Below are positions 18,521-27,024 of a stretch of 64,000 bases of DNA, piece by piece. Source of the DNA: Tepidibacter hydrothermalis. GTDB lineage: Bacteria > Bacillota > Clostridia > Peptostreptococcales > Peptostreptococcaceae. Each line of letters begins with the position of its first letter. Position 1 is the stretch's first letter. Where the stretch lies: positions 1 to 64,000 of the forward strand of contig NZ_CP120733.1 in assembly GCF_029542625.1 (NCBI RefSeq), given 5' to 3'. A model generated the notes under the pieces. That model had not been told where the DNA came from. It did no database searches and saw nothing but the letters and a program-made list of their open reading frames with translations. Made by a program: the position numbers and the translations under genes.

Positions 18521-19440
18521 TGAAGATTGCAGCTATAGATATAGGTACTAATTCTATGAGACTTTTATTAGCAGATTATGTAGAAGGTAAATTTTTTAAT
18601 AGACAAAAATATATAAATACGACACGAATAGGCCAAAATGTTGATAAAGAGGGAATTATATCAGATGAGGCGATAGATAGAAATGTAGATGCCTTACATG
18701 AATTTGCAAATATAGCGAGGGAAAATGGTTGTGAAAAAATATATGCCATGGGAACTTCTGCTCTTAGAGATAGTAAGAACAAAGAAGACTTTTTACAAAA
18801 GGCATTTGACAAGAGTGGAGTTTTAGTTGAAATAATAAGTGGAGATAACGAGGCAGATCTAGGATTTTTAGGTGTTGTACAAGAAATAGATGATGAGGAT
18901 ATTCTTGTAATAGACATAGGTGGAGGATCTACCGAGTTTATTGTTGGAAACAAATCTGAGGGAATTAAGTTTAATAAGAGTGAAAATGTAGGAGCTCTTA
19001 GAATGACTGAAAAATTCTTAACTAAAGATCCTATAGATGATGAGGAGTTTGAAGAGGCTAAAAGGTTTATAAAGTCCACTATAATGGATACTGTAGATAA
19101 GATAAGTAAATTCAATATAAGCAAAGTAGTTGGTATAGGAGGAACTATAACTTCTTTATCAGCTGTACACCAAGATTTAAAGGTGTATGATACAAATAAG
19201 ATACATAAGAGTGTGATATTAAACACGGATATAGAAGAAATACTTCGTAATTTGAAAGAATTAACTGTAAAACAAAAAAGAAATTTAAACGGTCTTCAGC
19301 CAAAAAGAGCGGATATAATAACTGCTGGAGCGTTAATTTTAGATATAATAATAAAAAACTTAAAAATAGAGGATGTAACTGTTAGCGAATTTGATAATTT
19401 GGAAGGACTAATTTGTCAAAAGCTAAAAAGAATGTCTTAA
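18520..19440 (+). CDS. ppx: Exopolyphosphatase / guanosine pentaphosphatase (Ppx/GppA family)
   Basis: A 306-residue, two-lobed ASKHA-fold phosphatase lacking the C-terminal HD extension of the enterobacterial enzymes. Visible are AAIDIGTNSMRLLLADY (phosphate 1), DIGGGSTEFIVG (phosphate 2) and VVGIGGTITSLSA. It removes terminal phosphates from polyphosphate or pppGpp. The start overlaps the divIC stop (TAATG), so translation is coupled. Location before spoIIE is standard. Confidence 0.93.
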   Translation: MKIAAIDIGTNSMRLLLADYVEGKFFNRQKYINTTRIGQNVDKEGIISDEAIDRNVDALHEFANIARENGCEKIYAMGTSALRDSKNKEDFLQKAFDKSGVLVEIISGDNEADLGFLGVVQEIDDEDILVIDIGGGSTEFIVGNKSEGIKFNKSENVGALRMTEKFLTKDPIDDEEFEEAKRFIKSTIMDTVDKISKFNISKVVGIGGTITSLSAVHQDLKVYDTNKIHKSVILNTDIEEILRNLKELTVKQKRNLNGLQPKRADIITAGALILDIIIKNLKIEDVTVSEFDNLEGLICQKLKRMS

Positions 19441-19464
19441 AATTTTAAATCCAATATTACCCAT

Positions 19465-19498
19465 TATGACAAAAACCTTTCCATCGCTTTGATACAAT
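19465..19498 (+). promoter_or_regulatory. Candidate spoIIE promoter with 21-bp spacing and Spo0A box
   Basis: ATGACA (19466-19471) and TACAAT (19493-19498) are separated by exactly 21 bases. In Bacillus the Spo0A-activated, sigma-A-dependent spoIIE and spoIIG promoters have this unusual 21-22 bp spacing. TATGACAAA (19465-19473) matches 7 of 9 positions of the inverted 0A box (TTCGACAAA) and overlaps the -35. Seen: spacing and match. Inferred: Spo0A control. Confidence 0.5.
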
Positions 19499-19529
19499 GA
19501 ACTGTATTAAGTGAGGGGGAGGTTTTTTT

Positions 19530-21899
19530 ATGCAAAGACCACAGATATCTTCATATAGAAGAAGATATATCAACGAGATATCAGAAGGTATGAACGTTGA
19601 TAATACAGCTGTATTTTTATGTGTAATTGGATTTCTGCTCGGACGAGCAGTTATAATAGACAATTTAGGACCTTTTGGCATAGCTTATTTTATTTATATG
19701 TGTACTCATAAAAAGTATAAGATGCCCGTATTCTTTTCTATATCAGCGGGGATAATTTTAAGTCATAGTGGGCCTCATGCTCTAAGGTATATAATAACTC
19801 TTTTCTTTATAAATTTCATATCATCATTTATATCAAAGTATGATGATAATATTTTTAGAGTATCTATTATAGGTTTTTTTATAACCTCGATAAGTGGGAT
19901 GACATACTCTTTAGTAACTGATTTATATATGTACGATATATTGGTTTCTATAATAGAAGGACTAGCTGTATCGTCTCTTATATATATATATTCATATGGT
20001 ATACCTCTTATTCTAAAAAGATCTATAAGAAGGAGTATATCGAGCGAGGAGACTATAGCTTTATCTATAATAATAGCTCTTTCAATAACGGGAATATCTA
20101 ATATAAGTCTGTTTGATGTATCCTTGAAGAATGTATTATCATTTTTGATAATAATAGTAGTAGCATATCAAGCAGGACCAGCCCTTGGATCTGCAAGTGG
20201 GATAACGATAGGTATGATAACTACTATGAACACAGTATCATCTCCTGTTTATATAGGTATATATGGATTCTCAGGGCTTTTAGCAGGACTTTTTAGAAAG
20301 GTAAGTAAGTATGCAACTACTATAGGTTTTATCATGGGATGGAGCGTAATAACTATATACACAAGGGGAAGTAGTGAACTTGTATTAACACTTAGAGAGA
20401 TAACTATATCTTCTTTAATATTTCTTATGATACCTGATGAAAAGTTAAAGTATGTAGAGAAATTTACTAAAGGAATTTTGGGAAGTGAAGAATCATCTAT
20501 TAATTATATAAGCAGGATAAAGGAAATGATGAATACAAGGCTTAAGGATGTATATAAAGCTTATGAAGAGGTTGGAGTTACATTTGAGAAAGTTAGAGAA
20601 AAGGACAAGGTATTGGATCAAAGGGATATAGCAAGTGTTATAGATATGGTAACTCATGATGTTTGTTCTGATTGCCCTATGAAGAGAGGATGTTGGAATT
20701 TAAAGTTTACTAAGACTTACAATATGTTCACGAATATATTAAATCATTTAGAGGAAGATGGAAGAATAGATAATAATTATGTAAAAGCTAAATTTGAAAG
20801 AGATTGTATGAGGTTTGATGATGTAATAAAAGGATGTAATCATTATTTTGATTTGTTCATGCTAAATTATAAGTGGAATAAGAAGCTTTGTGAGACTAGA
20901 AGGTTAGTGTCAAGCCAGATAAAGTCTATAGCCTATTCTATTGAAAATGTTTCAAATGAAATAAATAATAGTATGGATTTTGATATGGATATGGAAAATA
21001 ACATAATAGTTGAGCTTGATAAAGAAAATGTAAAGGTAGACAAGGTAAGTTATATCAAAAAAAACGATAATTTTGAGATAAATATACAAAAGAGAAATTG
21101 CTATAGTGGAGATTTATGTGAAAAAAAACTTATTAATGCTGTTTCAAGAGCTGTAGGACAAGAAGTATCAGCTTATAAAATGGGATGCAGGTCTATGAAT
21201 AATATTTGTAATATAAGGCTTGTCAATTTTAAGAAGTATACAGCTAAAACTGATGTATCCTATTTATCCAAGGATGGAAATATAATATCTGGGGATAACT
21301 ATACATACATGGAAATATCGGATGGAAAGTATATGATAGTGCTCAGTGATGGAATGGGAAAGGGAGAGAAGGCATCTGAAGAATCAGCACTTACAATAGA
21401 AATACTAGAAAAAATGATAGAGGCAAAGATAGATGAGAAGATAAGTATAGAAACTATTAACAACATGTTAATGCTAAAATCATCTGATGAGATATTTTCA
21501 ACTCTAGATTTAAGTATTATAGATTTGAATAATGGGAACTTAGAGAGTGTTAAAATGGGAGCTTGCCCATCCTTTATAAAAAGAAAGAAAGGCGGGGTTG
21601 AGGTTATATCATCTTCGTCACTTCCTGTTGGTATAGTATCTGAGATAAAAATAGATAGAGAAAAAAGAAGTGTAAGAGAAGGAGATATAATAATAACTGT
21701 ATCCGATGGAATAATAGATGCTGGAAAAGATAAAAATTTAGGAGAGAACTGGTTATACACAGTTATAGAAAAGATGGATAAGAAGACTACAAAAGAAATT
21801 GCAAAACATATATTAGACAAATCACTTGAGCTTGTGGATGGAAAAGCTCAAGATGATATGACTGTTATGGTTACTAAGATATGGAGAAATAGAAAGTAA
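19530..21899 (+). CDS. spoIIE: Stage II sporulation protein E, membrane PP2C phosphatase
   Basis: A 789-residue protein that dephosphorylates the anti-anti-sigma factor SpoIIAA to release sigma-F in the forespore and also binds FtsZ. The N-terminal ~320 residues are about ten TM helices. A central cytoplasmic region follows, with cysteine pairs (CSDCPMKRGCW). The PP2C phosphatase domain (~590-785) has metal Asp residues in LSDGMGKGEKASEESA, VSDGIIDAGK and QDDMTVMV. GGGGGAGG precedes the ATG. The block normally goes on with tilS-hpt-ftsH; here it stops, and a DnaA-box cluster and genes of opposite strand follow. Confidence 0.96.
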   Translation: MQRPQISSYRRRYINEISEGMNVDNTAVFLCVIGFLLGRAVIIDNLGPFGIAYFIYMCTHKKYKMPVFFSISAGIILSHSGPHALRYIITLFFINFISSFISKYDDNIFRVSIIGFFITSISGMTYSLVTDLYMYDILVSIIEGLAVSSLIYIYSYGIPLILKRSIRRSISSEETIALSIIIALSITGISNISLFDVSLKNVLSFLIIIVVAYQAGPALGSASGITIGMITTMNTVSSPVYIGIYGFSGLLAGLFRKVSKYATTIGFIMGWSVITIYTRGSSELVLTLREITISSLIFLMIPDEKLKYVEKFTKGILGSEESSINYISRIKEMMNTRLKDVYKAYEEVGVTFEKVREKDKVLDQRDIASVIDMVTHDVCSDCPMKRGCWNLKFTKTYNMFTNILNHLEEDGRIDNNYVKAKFERDCMRFDDVIKGCNHYFDLFMLNYKWNKKLCETRRLVSSQIKSIAYSIENVSNEINNSMDFDMDMENNIIVELDKENVKVDKVSYIKKNDNFEINIQKRNCYSGDLCEKKLINAVSRAVGQEVSAYKMGCRSMNNICNIRLVNFKKYTAKTDVSYLSKDGNIISGDNYTYMEISDGKYMIVLSDGMGKGEKASEESALTIEILEKMIEAKIDEKISIETINNMLMLKSSDEIFSTLDLSIIDLNNGNLESVKMGACPSFIKRKKGGVEVISSSSLPVGIVSEIKIDREKRSVREGDIIITVSDGIIDAGKDKNLGENWLYTVIEKMDKKTTKEIAKHILDKSLELVDGKAQDDMTVMVTKIWRNRK

Positions 21900-21927
21900 G
21901 ATGAAATTTCTAAATATTCACAGACTT

Positions 21928-22060
21928 TGTGGATAATGTGGATAAAATTGTTGATAAGTTGGGGGATAATTTGTTTGTATTATGCATATAATAGTACGTT
22001 AATCAGTTATAAACTTAATCACAGGTGTCTGTGCATAGTGTGGATAAGTAATGTGGATTA
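21928..22060. promoter_or_regulatory. Cluster of DnaA boxes
   Basis: Three perfect TGTGGATAA boxes (21928-21936, 21937-21945 directly abutting, 22039-22047), two with one mismatch (TGTTGATAA 21949-21957; TGTGGATTA 22052-22060) and a poorer one (GGGGGATAA 21961-21969), all in one orientation. Between them is a very AT-rich stretch (~21970-22020). A hairpin AATGTGGATT/AATCCACATT (22050-22075) overlaps the stop codon of the convergent gene. Likely a DnaA-binding site for titration or regulation; it is not obviously the origin, as dnaA/dnaN are absent and genes on the left run towards it. Confidence 0.75.
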
Positions 22061-22717
22061 TTAACAATCCACATTGTATTCACTAACATTAGATACTCCG
22101 CCATTCATGGTTACTACATATCTCTTATCCGATATTTCGGATAGGTGGGTATTGTGAGTAACCATTATTATTTGTCTATTAAAGTTTGTGTTTATTTCTT
22201 TTAAGAATTTACCAACGTTTATTATGTATTCTTCTGATACGTGTTTTGCAGGCTCATCTAATATAAAAGGACCTTCTATCATGGGTTTGTGAGTTTGAAG
22301 CATACAATATTTTAGTGTAAGAGATATTACATCTATTATACCTCCGCCTCGACTGTCCTCTGGATTGTTTATTATCTGAGTATCTTCATCTATTTGACTT
22401 ATAACGTTAAAGGATGCCTCTGGGCGTCCTCTTTTTTGTTCGAATTCTATTTTGAATTCTATGTTTTCGCTTGTTACGAATTGAAGTGCTTTAGTTACCA
22501 TTACTTCGAATTTGTGTTTTACTTGTTCACGAGCGTAAGCTGAACTTTCTTCAAGTAATAGTTTTGCTTTTAAGAAAACTTCTTCTTGTGATCTAAAGTT
22601 TTCTATTTTTAATTTTATAGTTTTCATATCTTCTTCTATTTTTGATTTCATGGTTTTTTTGTATACTATGTAGTCTCTATATCTAGCGTATTTATTTTTT
22701 ATTTCATTCAAACTCAT
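22061..22717 (-). CDS. C-terminal half of a divided SbcC/Rad50-type ATPase
   Basis: A 218-residue protein holding only the C-terminal ATPase lobe of a Rad50/SbcC protein. A short helical segment (~1-70) leads into the lobe with the ABC signature region SRGGGIIDVISLTLKY (~122-137), Walker B PFILDEPAKH (Asp154/Glu155) and the H-loop VTHN (His188). There is no Walker A; that lies in the gene at 22984-24444. It has its own ribosome site (AAGAGGTGATT) 11 bases after the small gene upstream, so it is a real separate gene and not a frameshift remnant. Together the two halves would make one ATP-binding head that works with the nuclease at 25027-26040. Confidence 0.85.
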   Translation of the reverse strand: MSLNEIKNKYARYRDYIVYKKTMKSKIEEDMKTIKLKIENFRSQEEVFLKAKLLLEESSAYAREQVKHKFEVMVTKALQFVTSENIEFKIEFEQKRGRPEASFNVISQIDEDTQIINNPEDSRGGGIIDVISLTLKYCMLQTHKPMIEGPFILDEPAKHVSEEYIINVGKFLKEINTNFNRQIIMVTHNTHLSEISDKRYVVTMNGGVSNVSEYNVDC

Positions 22718-22728
22718 ATAATCACCTC

Positions 22729-22971
22729 TTAGATATTAGGTATTGTATCAGGAAGCATTTCGTTTATTTTAGATATTAAGTCTTGTTTTTCTAATTCAAG
22801 TTTAGAGATTATTTGGTCTAGTTGCTCTGGGTCATATCCTAGGGATACTATTTCTTCTTTTAGAGTTTTTTCTTGTTTTTCTAGTTCTTCAAGTCTTGTT
22901 TCTGCTTTGTATTTGGTCATTTTACCTTTTTCTATTTTATCTTTAAGTTCCTGAAGTTGTTTTTCATTCAT
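22729..22971 (-). CDS. Small coiled-coil protein between the two Rad50 halves
   Basis: An 80-residue, charged and almost wholly helical protein (KMTKYKAETRLEELEKQEKT and ISKLELEKQDLISKINEM). I do not recognise a family. AAGGAGG overlaps the stop codon of the preceding Rad50 N-half gene and the C-half begins 11 bases after it, so the three are surely cotranscribed. It may pack on the coiled coil of the N-half, which otherwise lacks an equally long returning strand; that is inference. Confidence 0.75.
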   Translation of the reverse strand: MNEKQLQELKDKIEKGKMTKYKAETRLEELEKQEKTLKEEIVSLGYDPEQLDQIISKLELEKQDLISKINEMLPDTIPNI

Positions 22972-22983
22972 TTGAAATCCTCC

Positions 22984-24444
22984 TTATAAATTAGATATTA
23001 TATTTTGTACTGTAGTGTTATCTATATTATTAAAGCATGTTGGGCATTTGCCCATTTTTTTGAGCATGTCTGAGTATGCTTGGGTGCATTGGTTTAGTTC
23101 TAGTTGCACGGTTTTTATGTAGTCTGAGCCTTTTTTTAGTCTTAGTTTTGTGTCTTTGTAGGTTATGTTTTTTTGGTTAAGTGATTCGATTTTACTTTGG
23201 ATATCTGTATAGTCTATATAAAGTTTTTCTATTTTATTAAAATCTGGCATTTTCGTTATTTTGTTTTTTAGTTTTATTTTTTCGTTTGATATTATTTTGT
23301 ATTCTTTATTTATTTTTTGTAGAGATACTGTTTTTGAGTTTAGGGTTTCTAGTTTTAAGTAGGTTTCGTTTATGTTATCTATGTTTTGTAGTTTTGTAAG
23401 TGTTATTTTTAGGTTTTTGTTGTTATTGTTCAGGTAGTCTATTTTGTTTTTAAGTGATTTTATTTTACTTAGTTTGTCTATTGTATTGATTAAGTTAGTG
23501 TTTATTTTTTCGGCTTCTTCTATGTTTGCTAGATTAGATATAGTGTTTTTAAGTAAGTTTTTGTTATTGTTTATAGATTTTAAAGAAGCAGATGTTTTTT
23601 GTAGGTTTAGGGATTCTTTGTGTTTTAGTTCTAAATCCTTTATATCTAGTTGAGCTTGTTCTATATTAGATAGTTTGTTTATAACTTCGCTACATTTTGA
23701 TTTTTGAAGTTTTATGTTTTGTAGTGATGTTATGTATTTTTTGAGAGTGTCTATATTTTTTTCTGTTTTTTCAGCTTGAGCTATAAAGTCGCCTATTTTA
23801 GAAAGCTTTTTTTCTTCTTCTTCGAGGTCATCGTATTGAGTAAGTTTTTCGTTTAACTCTTCGTATTCACTGGATTTTTCTTTTACTTTTTTGTTTATAT
23901 CCAATATGTCGGCTTTTATGTCTCTTATTGATGAGTCGAATAAGTTGGCGTTTATAAGTTTACCTATTGTCTTTGATCTTTGTGACCCATTTGATGATAT
24001 CAAAAATGGAGGGTCTAGTTGAAATGCAAAGTTTGGTATTTCAACTAAGTCTTTATCTATTTTAAGTATTTTAACTCCACAGGCATCCATAACTTCTGGG
24101 ATAGAGTCTACACCGAAGTTTTCATTTTCTGATATATCACCGTTTGGGTATTCTATTTTATATGTATTTTTAGATGTTATTTTCTTTTTTCCACTTAGTT
24201 TTTTTGTACGAGTTATTTTAGTTTCATCACTAAGGGTTATTGTTACGCTACATTCTTTAGTTCCTTGTCTTACCATATTGTTTCCCTGAGGGTCATTTAG
24301 TATTACCCATCTTATGGCTCTTATTACGGCTGATTTTCCTTTGTCGGATTCACCTATTATTGTGTTTAGGCCATTAACAAGATCTAGGGTGGTGTCTTTA
24401 TGGCTTTGGAAGTTTTGAATGTGGAGTTGTTTTATAAATTTCAA
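22984..24444 (-). CDS. N-terminal half of a divided SbcC/Rad50-type ATPase with terminal zinc hook
   Basis: A 486-residue protein with the N-terminal Rad50/SbcC lobe (~1-180): MKFIKQLHIQNFQSHKDTTL, Walker A GESDKGKS (31-38) and the RAIRWVILND helix. About 270 residues of Lys/Leu/Asn-rich coiled coil follow, and near the very C-terminus there is a CPTC pair (~468-471), the zinc-hook motif that in Rad50 sits in the middle of the chain. The protein therefore ends where the coil should turn back. TTG 24444 is the start, with AAGGAGG eight bases before it. It lies downstream of the Mre11-like nuclease with two hairpin repeats between. Related domains occur in phage recombination endonuclease subunit pairs, so phage origin is possible. 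Confidence 0.85.
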   Translation of the reverse strand: MKFIKQLHIQNFQSHKDTTLDLVNGLNTIIGESDKGKSAVIRAIRWVILNDPQGNNMVRQGTKECSVTITLSDETKITRTKKLSGKKKITSKNTYKIEYPNGDISENENFGVDSIPEVMDACGVKILKIDKDLVEIPNFAFQLDPPFLISSNGSQRSKTIGKLINANLFDSSIRDIKADILDINKKVKEKSSEYEELNEKLTQYDDLEEEEKKLSKIGDFIAQAEKTEKNIDTLKKYITSLQNIKLQKSKCSEVINKLSNIEQAQLDIKDLELKHKESLNLQKTSASLKSINNNKNLLKNTISNLANIEEAEKINTNLINTIDKLSKIKSLKNKIDYLNNNNKNLKITLTKLQNIDNINETYLKLETLNSKTVSLQKINKEYKIISNEKIKLKNKITKMPDFNKIEKLYIDYTDIQSKIESLNQKNITYKDTKLRLKKGSDYIKTVQLELNQCTQAYSDMLKKMGKCPTCFNNIDNTTVQNIISNL

Positions 24445-24480
24445 TTCTAAAGCCTCCTTTTTACATTTTAGTAGTTAAGC

Positions 24481-24685
24481 AAAAATTACGGTTATTTAAA
24501 TACCGCTACTTAATTAATATTTTCATAAAACTACAGATTCTACCTTATAATATATACTAAAACTTCGTAAACTCCCTGCGGTCAGACAAACGAAGTTTCT
24601 TAACGTATATCTTAACGGTATAATCTAAGTTTCATAGGAAAATATTAATAAAAAAGTAGCTAACATTTAAACAACCATAATTTTT
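24481..24685 (+). repeat. ~200-bp hairpin element, copy 5 (type II)
   Basis: Outer arm AAAAATTACGGTTATTTAAAT pairs with ATTTAAACAACCATAATTTTT. The inner arm is CTACTTAATTAATATTTTC with GAAAATATTAATAAAAAAG. The tip is AAACTTCGTAAACTCCCTGC..GGTCAGAC..ACGAAGTTT. Confidence 0.87.
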
Positions 24686-24754
24686 AGGTATACGTGCTAA
24701 AGTTAAATGATACTTATTGAAATATGACTATTTTAATTTGGTTGTAGGTAGTTG

Positions 24755-24959
24755 GAAAATGGCACTTATTGAAATAACGCTACTTAAGTCAACCTTTTTA
24801 TTAAACTATAGATTCTACCTTATATGATATGCTAAAACTTCGTAAACTCCCTTCGGTCAGACAACGAAGTTTCTTAACGCATATAATAACGGTATAATCC
24901 AAGTTTAATGGAAAAAGGTTAACAAAAAAGTAGCTAACATTTTAATAAGTGTCATTTTC
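24755..24959 (+). repeat. ~200-bp hairpin element, copy 6 (type II)
   Basis: Outer arm GAAAATGGCACTTATTGAAAT pairs with ATTTTAATAAGTGTCATTTTC. It stands in tandem with copy 5. The whole 24445-25026 gap is these two copies plus ~70 bp of spacer that itself contains a TACTTATTGAAATA relic. Confidence 0.87.
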
Positions 24960-25026
24960 AAGTATATAGGTTAAACATCAAAGTATAATTATTTAGTAGT
25001 TGATACGAGAATAAAAAGCAACTTTA

Positions 25027-26040
25027 TTATTCGCTTGATAGACTTTCTTCTGCTATGGATAGCTTTGTAAGTGCATAGTCAACTACTTCTTTTTCTAGTT
25101 CTTTATTTGTTGCGATTTTTTTTACTATGCTGGTTATGTCCATTGATTCTATTGTTGAGGCTACTTTTATTTCTCTCATGAATTCTTCTATTTGGATTTC
25201 TTTGTATTGTGAGCCTTCTATGTGAGATCTGTCTAGTACGTCTTCGCCTTTTTGTTGTTTTAATGGTATGAATTCTAGTTTTATATCATTTTTTGATATT
25301 TCTATATATAATACTCCTACTTTTCTTTTCATTTCACTTCTATCTGATGATACTCTTGATAAAGATCCTGGGTTTGAGAAGTATTTACCGTCTATTTGTA
25401 TTGGGTCAAATCCAGCGTGGTAGTGACCTGTTAGTGTTAGATCAGCTTTTGTTTCTTTTATTTGATCTATTGTAACCACTGTCATATGAGGGTTTAGTTG
25501 CTTTTCCATTAGCATTCCGTGTATTATGTGTATTGCTTTGTCTGCATTAACAGTATCGACAACGTAGTCCTCTTTTATATGATCGTGATCTATACCGAAG
25601 TGAGAAGGTGTTCCTGTTATTTGGAGTGTAAGGTCATTTTTAGTTATTATGAGTTTTTCTCCTTTGTACATAAGGTCTATAAGTCCTGCTTTTTCAAATA
25701 GTCCTAGTTGGGTTGATTTTATGTTATCTATGTTGTTACCGAATAAGTCATGGTTTCCAGCTATTCCTATTATTCTATTGAACTGTCTAAGTATTTTTGC
25801 TGTTCTTCCAGCTACCGCATTTGATACGCTTGGGTTATCGAATAAGTCTCCTCCGAATAATACGAAGTCGCAGTTTTTTTCTTTTGATATATCATTTATT
25901 TGATTCAGCTTGTCTAGAACTGTATCTAAGAAGTTATCTTTTCTACTTCTAGGATTTCTTCCGCTTACGTGAACGTCTGTGAAGAATAGAGTTCTTATTA
26001 CGCTGTCATTTCCGTTTAGTGTTAGGTTATTGTAGTCCAA
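25027..26040 (-). CDS. SbcD/Mre11-like metallophosphoesterase nuclease
   Basis: A 337-residue nuclease subunit of the calcineurin-like fold with all metal motifs: FTDVHV (D-x-H), FGGDLFD, GIAGNHDLFG, the later HIIHGM and LTGHYHAGFD. With the Rad50-type halves downstream it would form an Mre11-Rad50 (SbcCD-like) complex for processing DNA ends or hairpins. I take TTG 26040 as the start, because AAAGGAG at 26050-26056 touches the ATG at 26049 but is nine bases from this TTG; three residues depend on it. It leads the minus-strand gene set 26.0-22.1 kb. The role in hairpin cleavage is interesting given the many palindromic repeats around it (inference only). Confidence 0.88.
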   Translation of the reverse strand: MDYNNLTLNGNDSVIRTLFFTDVHVSGRNPRSRKDNFLDTVLDKLNQINDISKEKNCDFVLFGGDLFDNPSVSNAVAGRTAKILRQFNRIIGIAGNHDLFGNNIDNIKSTQLGLFEKAGLIDLMYKGEKLIITKNDLTLQITGTPSHFGIDHDHIKEDYVVDTVNADKAIHIIHGMLMEKQLNPHMTVVTIDQIKETKADLTLTGHYHAGFDPIQIDGKYFSNPGSLSRVSSDRSEMKRKVGVLYIEISKNDIKLEFIPLKQQKGEDVLDRSHIEGSQYKEIQIEEFMREIKVASTIESMDITSIVKKIATNKELEKEVVDYALTKLSIAEESLSSE

Positions 26041-26121
26041 AGAGAACATCTCCTTTCATATTATAGATTGTATAACTAAATTGGGATAAGATAAAGGTAA
26101 TTTTATATCGTTATTAGATGC

Positions 26122-26321
26122 AAAATTATAATCATTGAAATAACGCTACTTAATTAATATTTTAATTAAACTACAGATTCTGCTTTATAAAATATACTAA
26201 AAGTTCTAAACTCCCTTTGGTCAGACAATGAACTTTCTTAACGTATATTTTAACAGCATAATCTAAGTTTAATAGTAAAATATTAATCAAAAGTAGCTAA
26301 CATTTAAATGATCATAATTTT
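26122..26321 (+). repeat. ~200-bp hairpin element, copy 7 (type II)
   Basis: Outer arm AAAATTATAATCATTGAAAT pairs with ATTTAAATGATCATAATTTT. The core is AACTCCCTTTGGTCAGAC. The copy fills the gap between the divergent nuclease and the next gene (26050-26432). Promoters of both genes must be close to it. Confidence 0.86.
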
Positions 26322-26432
26322 TAGGTTTAGTGCCTAGAACAAAAAAGCGTTAAGGCATATTTAACCAATATTTATAGTTGGATATATATGCTATAATTAT
26401 AGTATTAGATTCGTTGTGGCGGGAGGTATAAT

Positions 26433-26900
26433 ATGGAAGATAAAATATTGCATTTACTTAGTAAGATGAATGATGATTTTAATAAGATGAATAATGATTT
26501 CAATAAGAGATTTGATCAGATTGATCAAAGGTTTGATAGATTGGAAACTAAGGTAGACAAGCTAGATGAGAGAGTAGTAAATCTTGAAACTAAGGTAGAC
26601 AAGTTAGATAAGAAATTATGTAAATTAGAGATTGTTACTGAGGAAATAGCGAGTAATGTAAAATTATCGTTAGAAGGACTTCAAAACAATAGAGAAGTTG
26701 GTGGCAAAAATATAGAAAAGGCAGTATCAAATTTAAAAGAGGAAACGGATATAATTAAAGTGGCTGTTAAGAATACTAATAGAAAAATAGACAAGCTTCA
26801 AAGTAATGTAGATATGATAAGTTTAGATACAGCTAATAATAGAATAAGTATAATGGAACTTAAATACAATAAAAGATATGCAAATCATAAAAAAGTATAA
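26433..26900 (+). CDS. Coiled-coil protein of unknown function
   Basis: A 155-residue, cytoplasmic, highly charged protein with two repeat patterns: MNDDFNKMNNDFNKRFDQID, an 8-to-11-residue repeat of Asn/Asp/Phe/Lys, and LETKVDKLDERVVNLETKVD heptads. There is no signal peptide, TM helix or catalytic motif. Similar proteins are common in clostridial genomes next to unrelated genes and are usually annotated as hypothetical. GGGAGGT precedes the ATG and a terminator follows, so it is a single-gene unit. Confidence 0.75.
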   Translation: MEDKILHLLSKMNDDFNKMNNDFNKRFDQIDQRFDRLETKVDKLDERVVNLETKVDKLDKKLCKLEIVTEEIASNVKLSLEGLQNNREVGGKNIEKAVSNLKEETDIIKVAVKNTNRKIDKLQSNVDMISLDTANNRISIMELKYNKRYANHKKV

Positions 26901-26923
26901 AGACTACTAACGTAGTTTTTATG
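26899..26923 (+). terminator. Rho-independent terminator after the coiled-coil gene
   Basis: ACTAC (26903-26907), loop TAAC, GTAGT (26912-26916), followed by TTTT; AAAG on the left extends the stem. Further T-runs follow. Confidence 0.7.
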
Positions 26924-26996
26924 TTTTTTTTGTTTAGGTATTATATTTTAAAATATAATACTTTAGAATATAATAATTAAAAAGAGTTAGAAATGA

Positions 26997-27022
26997 AGAA
27001 GCTGCTCATTTGAGCAGCTTCT
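26997..27022 (-). terminator. Hairpin terminator of the minus-strand gene at 27.0 kb
   Basis: A perfect 12-bp stem AGAAGCTGCTCA / TGAGCAGCTTCT (26997-27008 with 27011-27022) directly after the stop codon of the minus-strand gene. The U-run on that strand is weak. Confidence 0.65.
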
Positions 27023-27024
27023 AT

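Noticed and set aside
21928-22075. Chromosomal replication origin at the DnaA boxes
   Set aside because: No dnaA, dnaN, rpmH or gyrB nearby, and the genes on both sides do not diverge from this point; a secondary DnaA-binding cluster fits better.
22061-24444. A single sbcC gene broken by frameshift or stop
   Set aside because: Each part has its own ribosome site and proper spacing, an unrelated coiled-coil gene stands between, and the N-half ends after its hook; this is a stable gene arrangement.
24481-24959. CRISPR-like array from tandem repeat copies
   Set aside because: Units are ~205-bp hairpins without short regular spacers, and no cas genes are seen.
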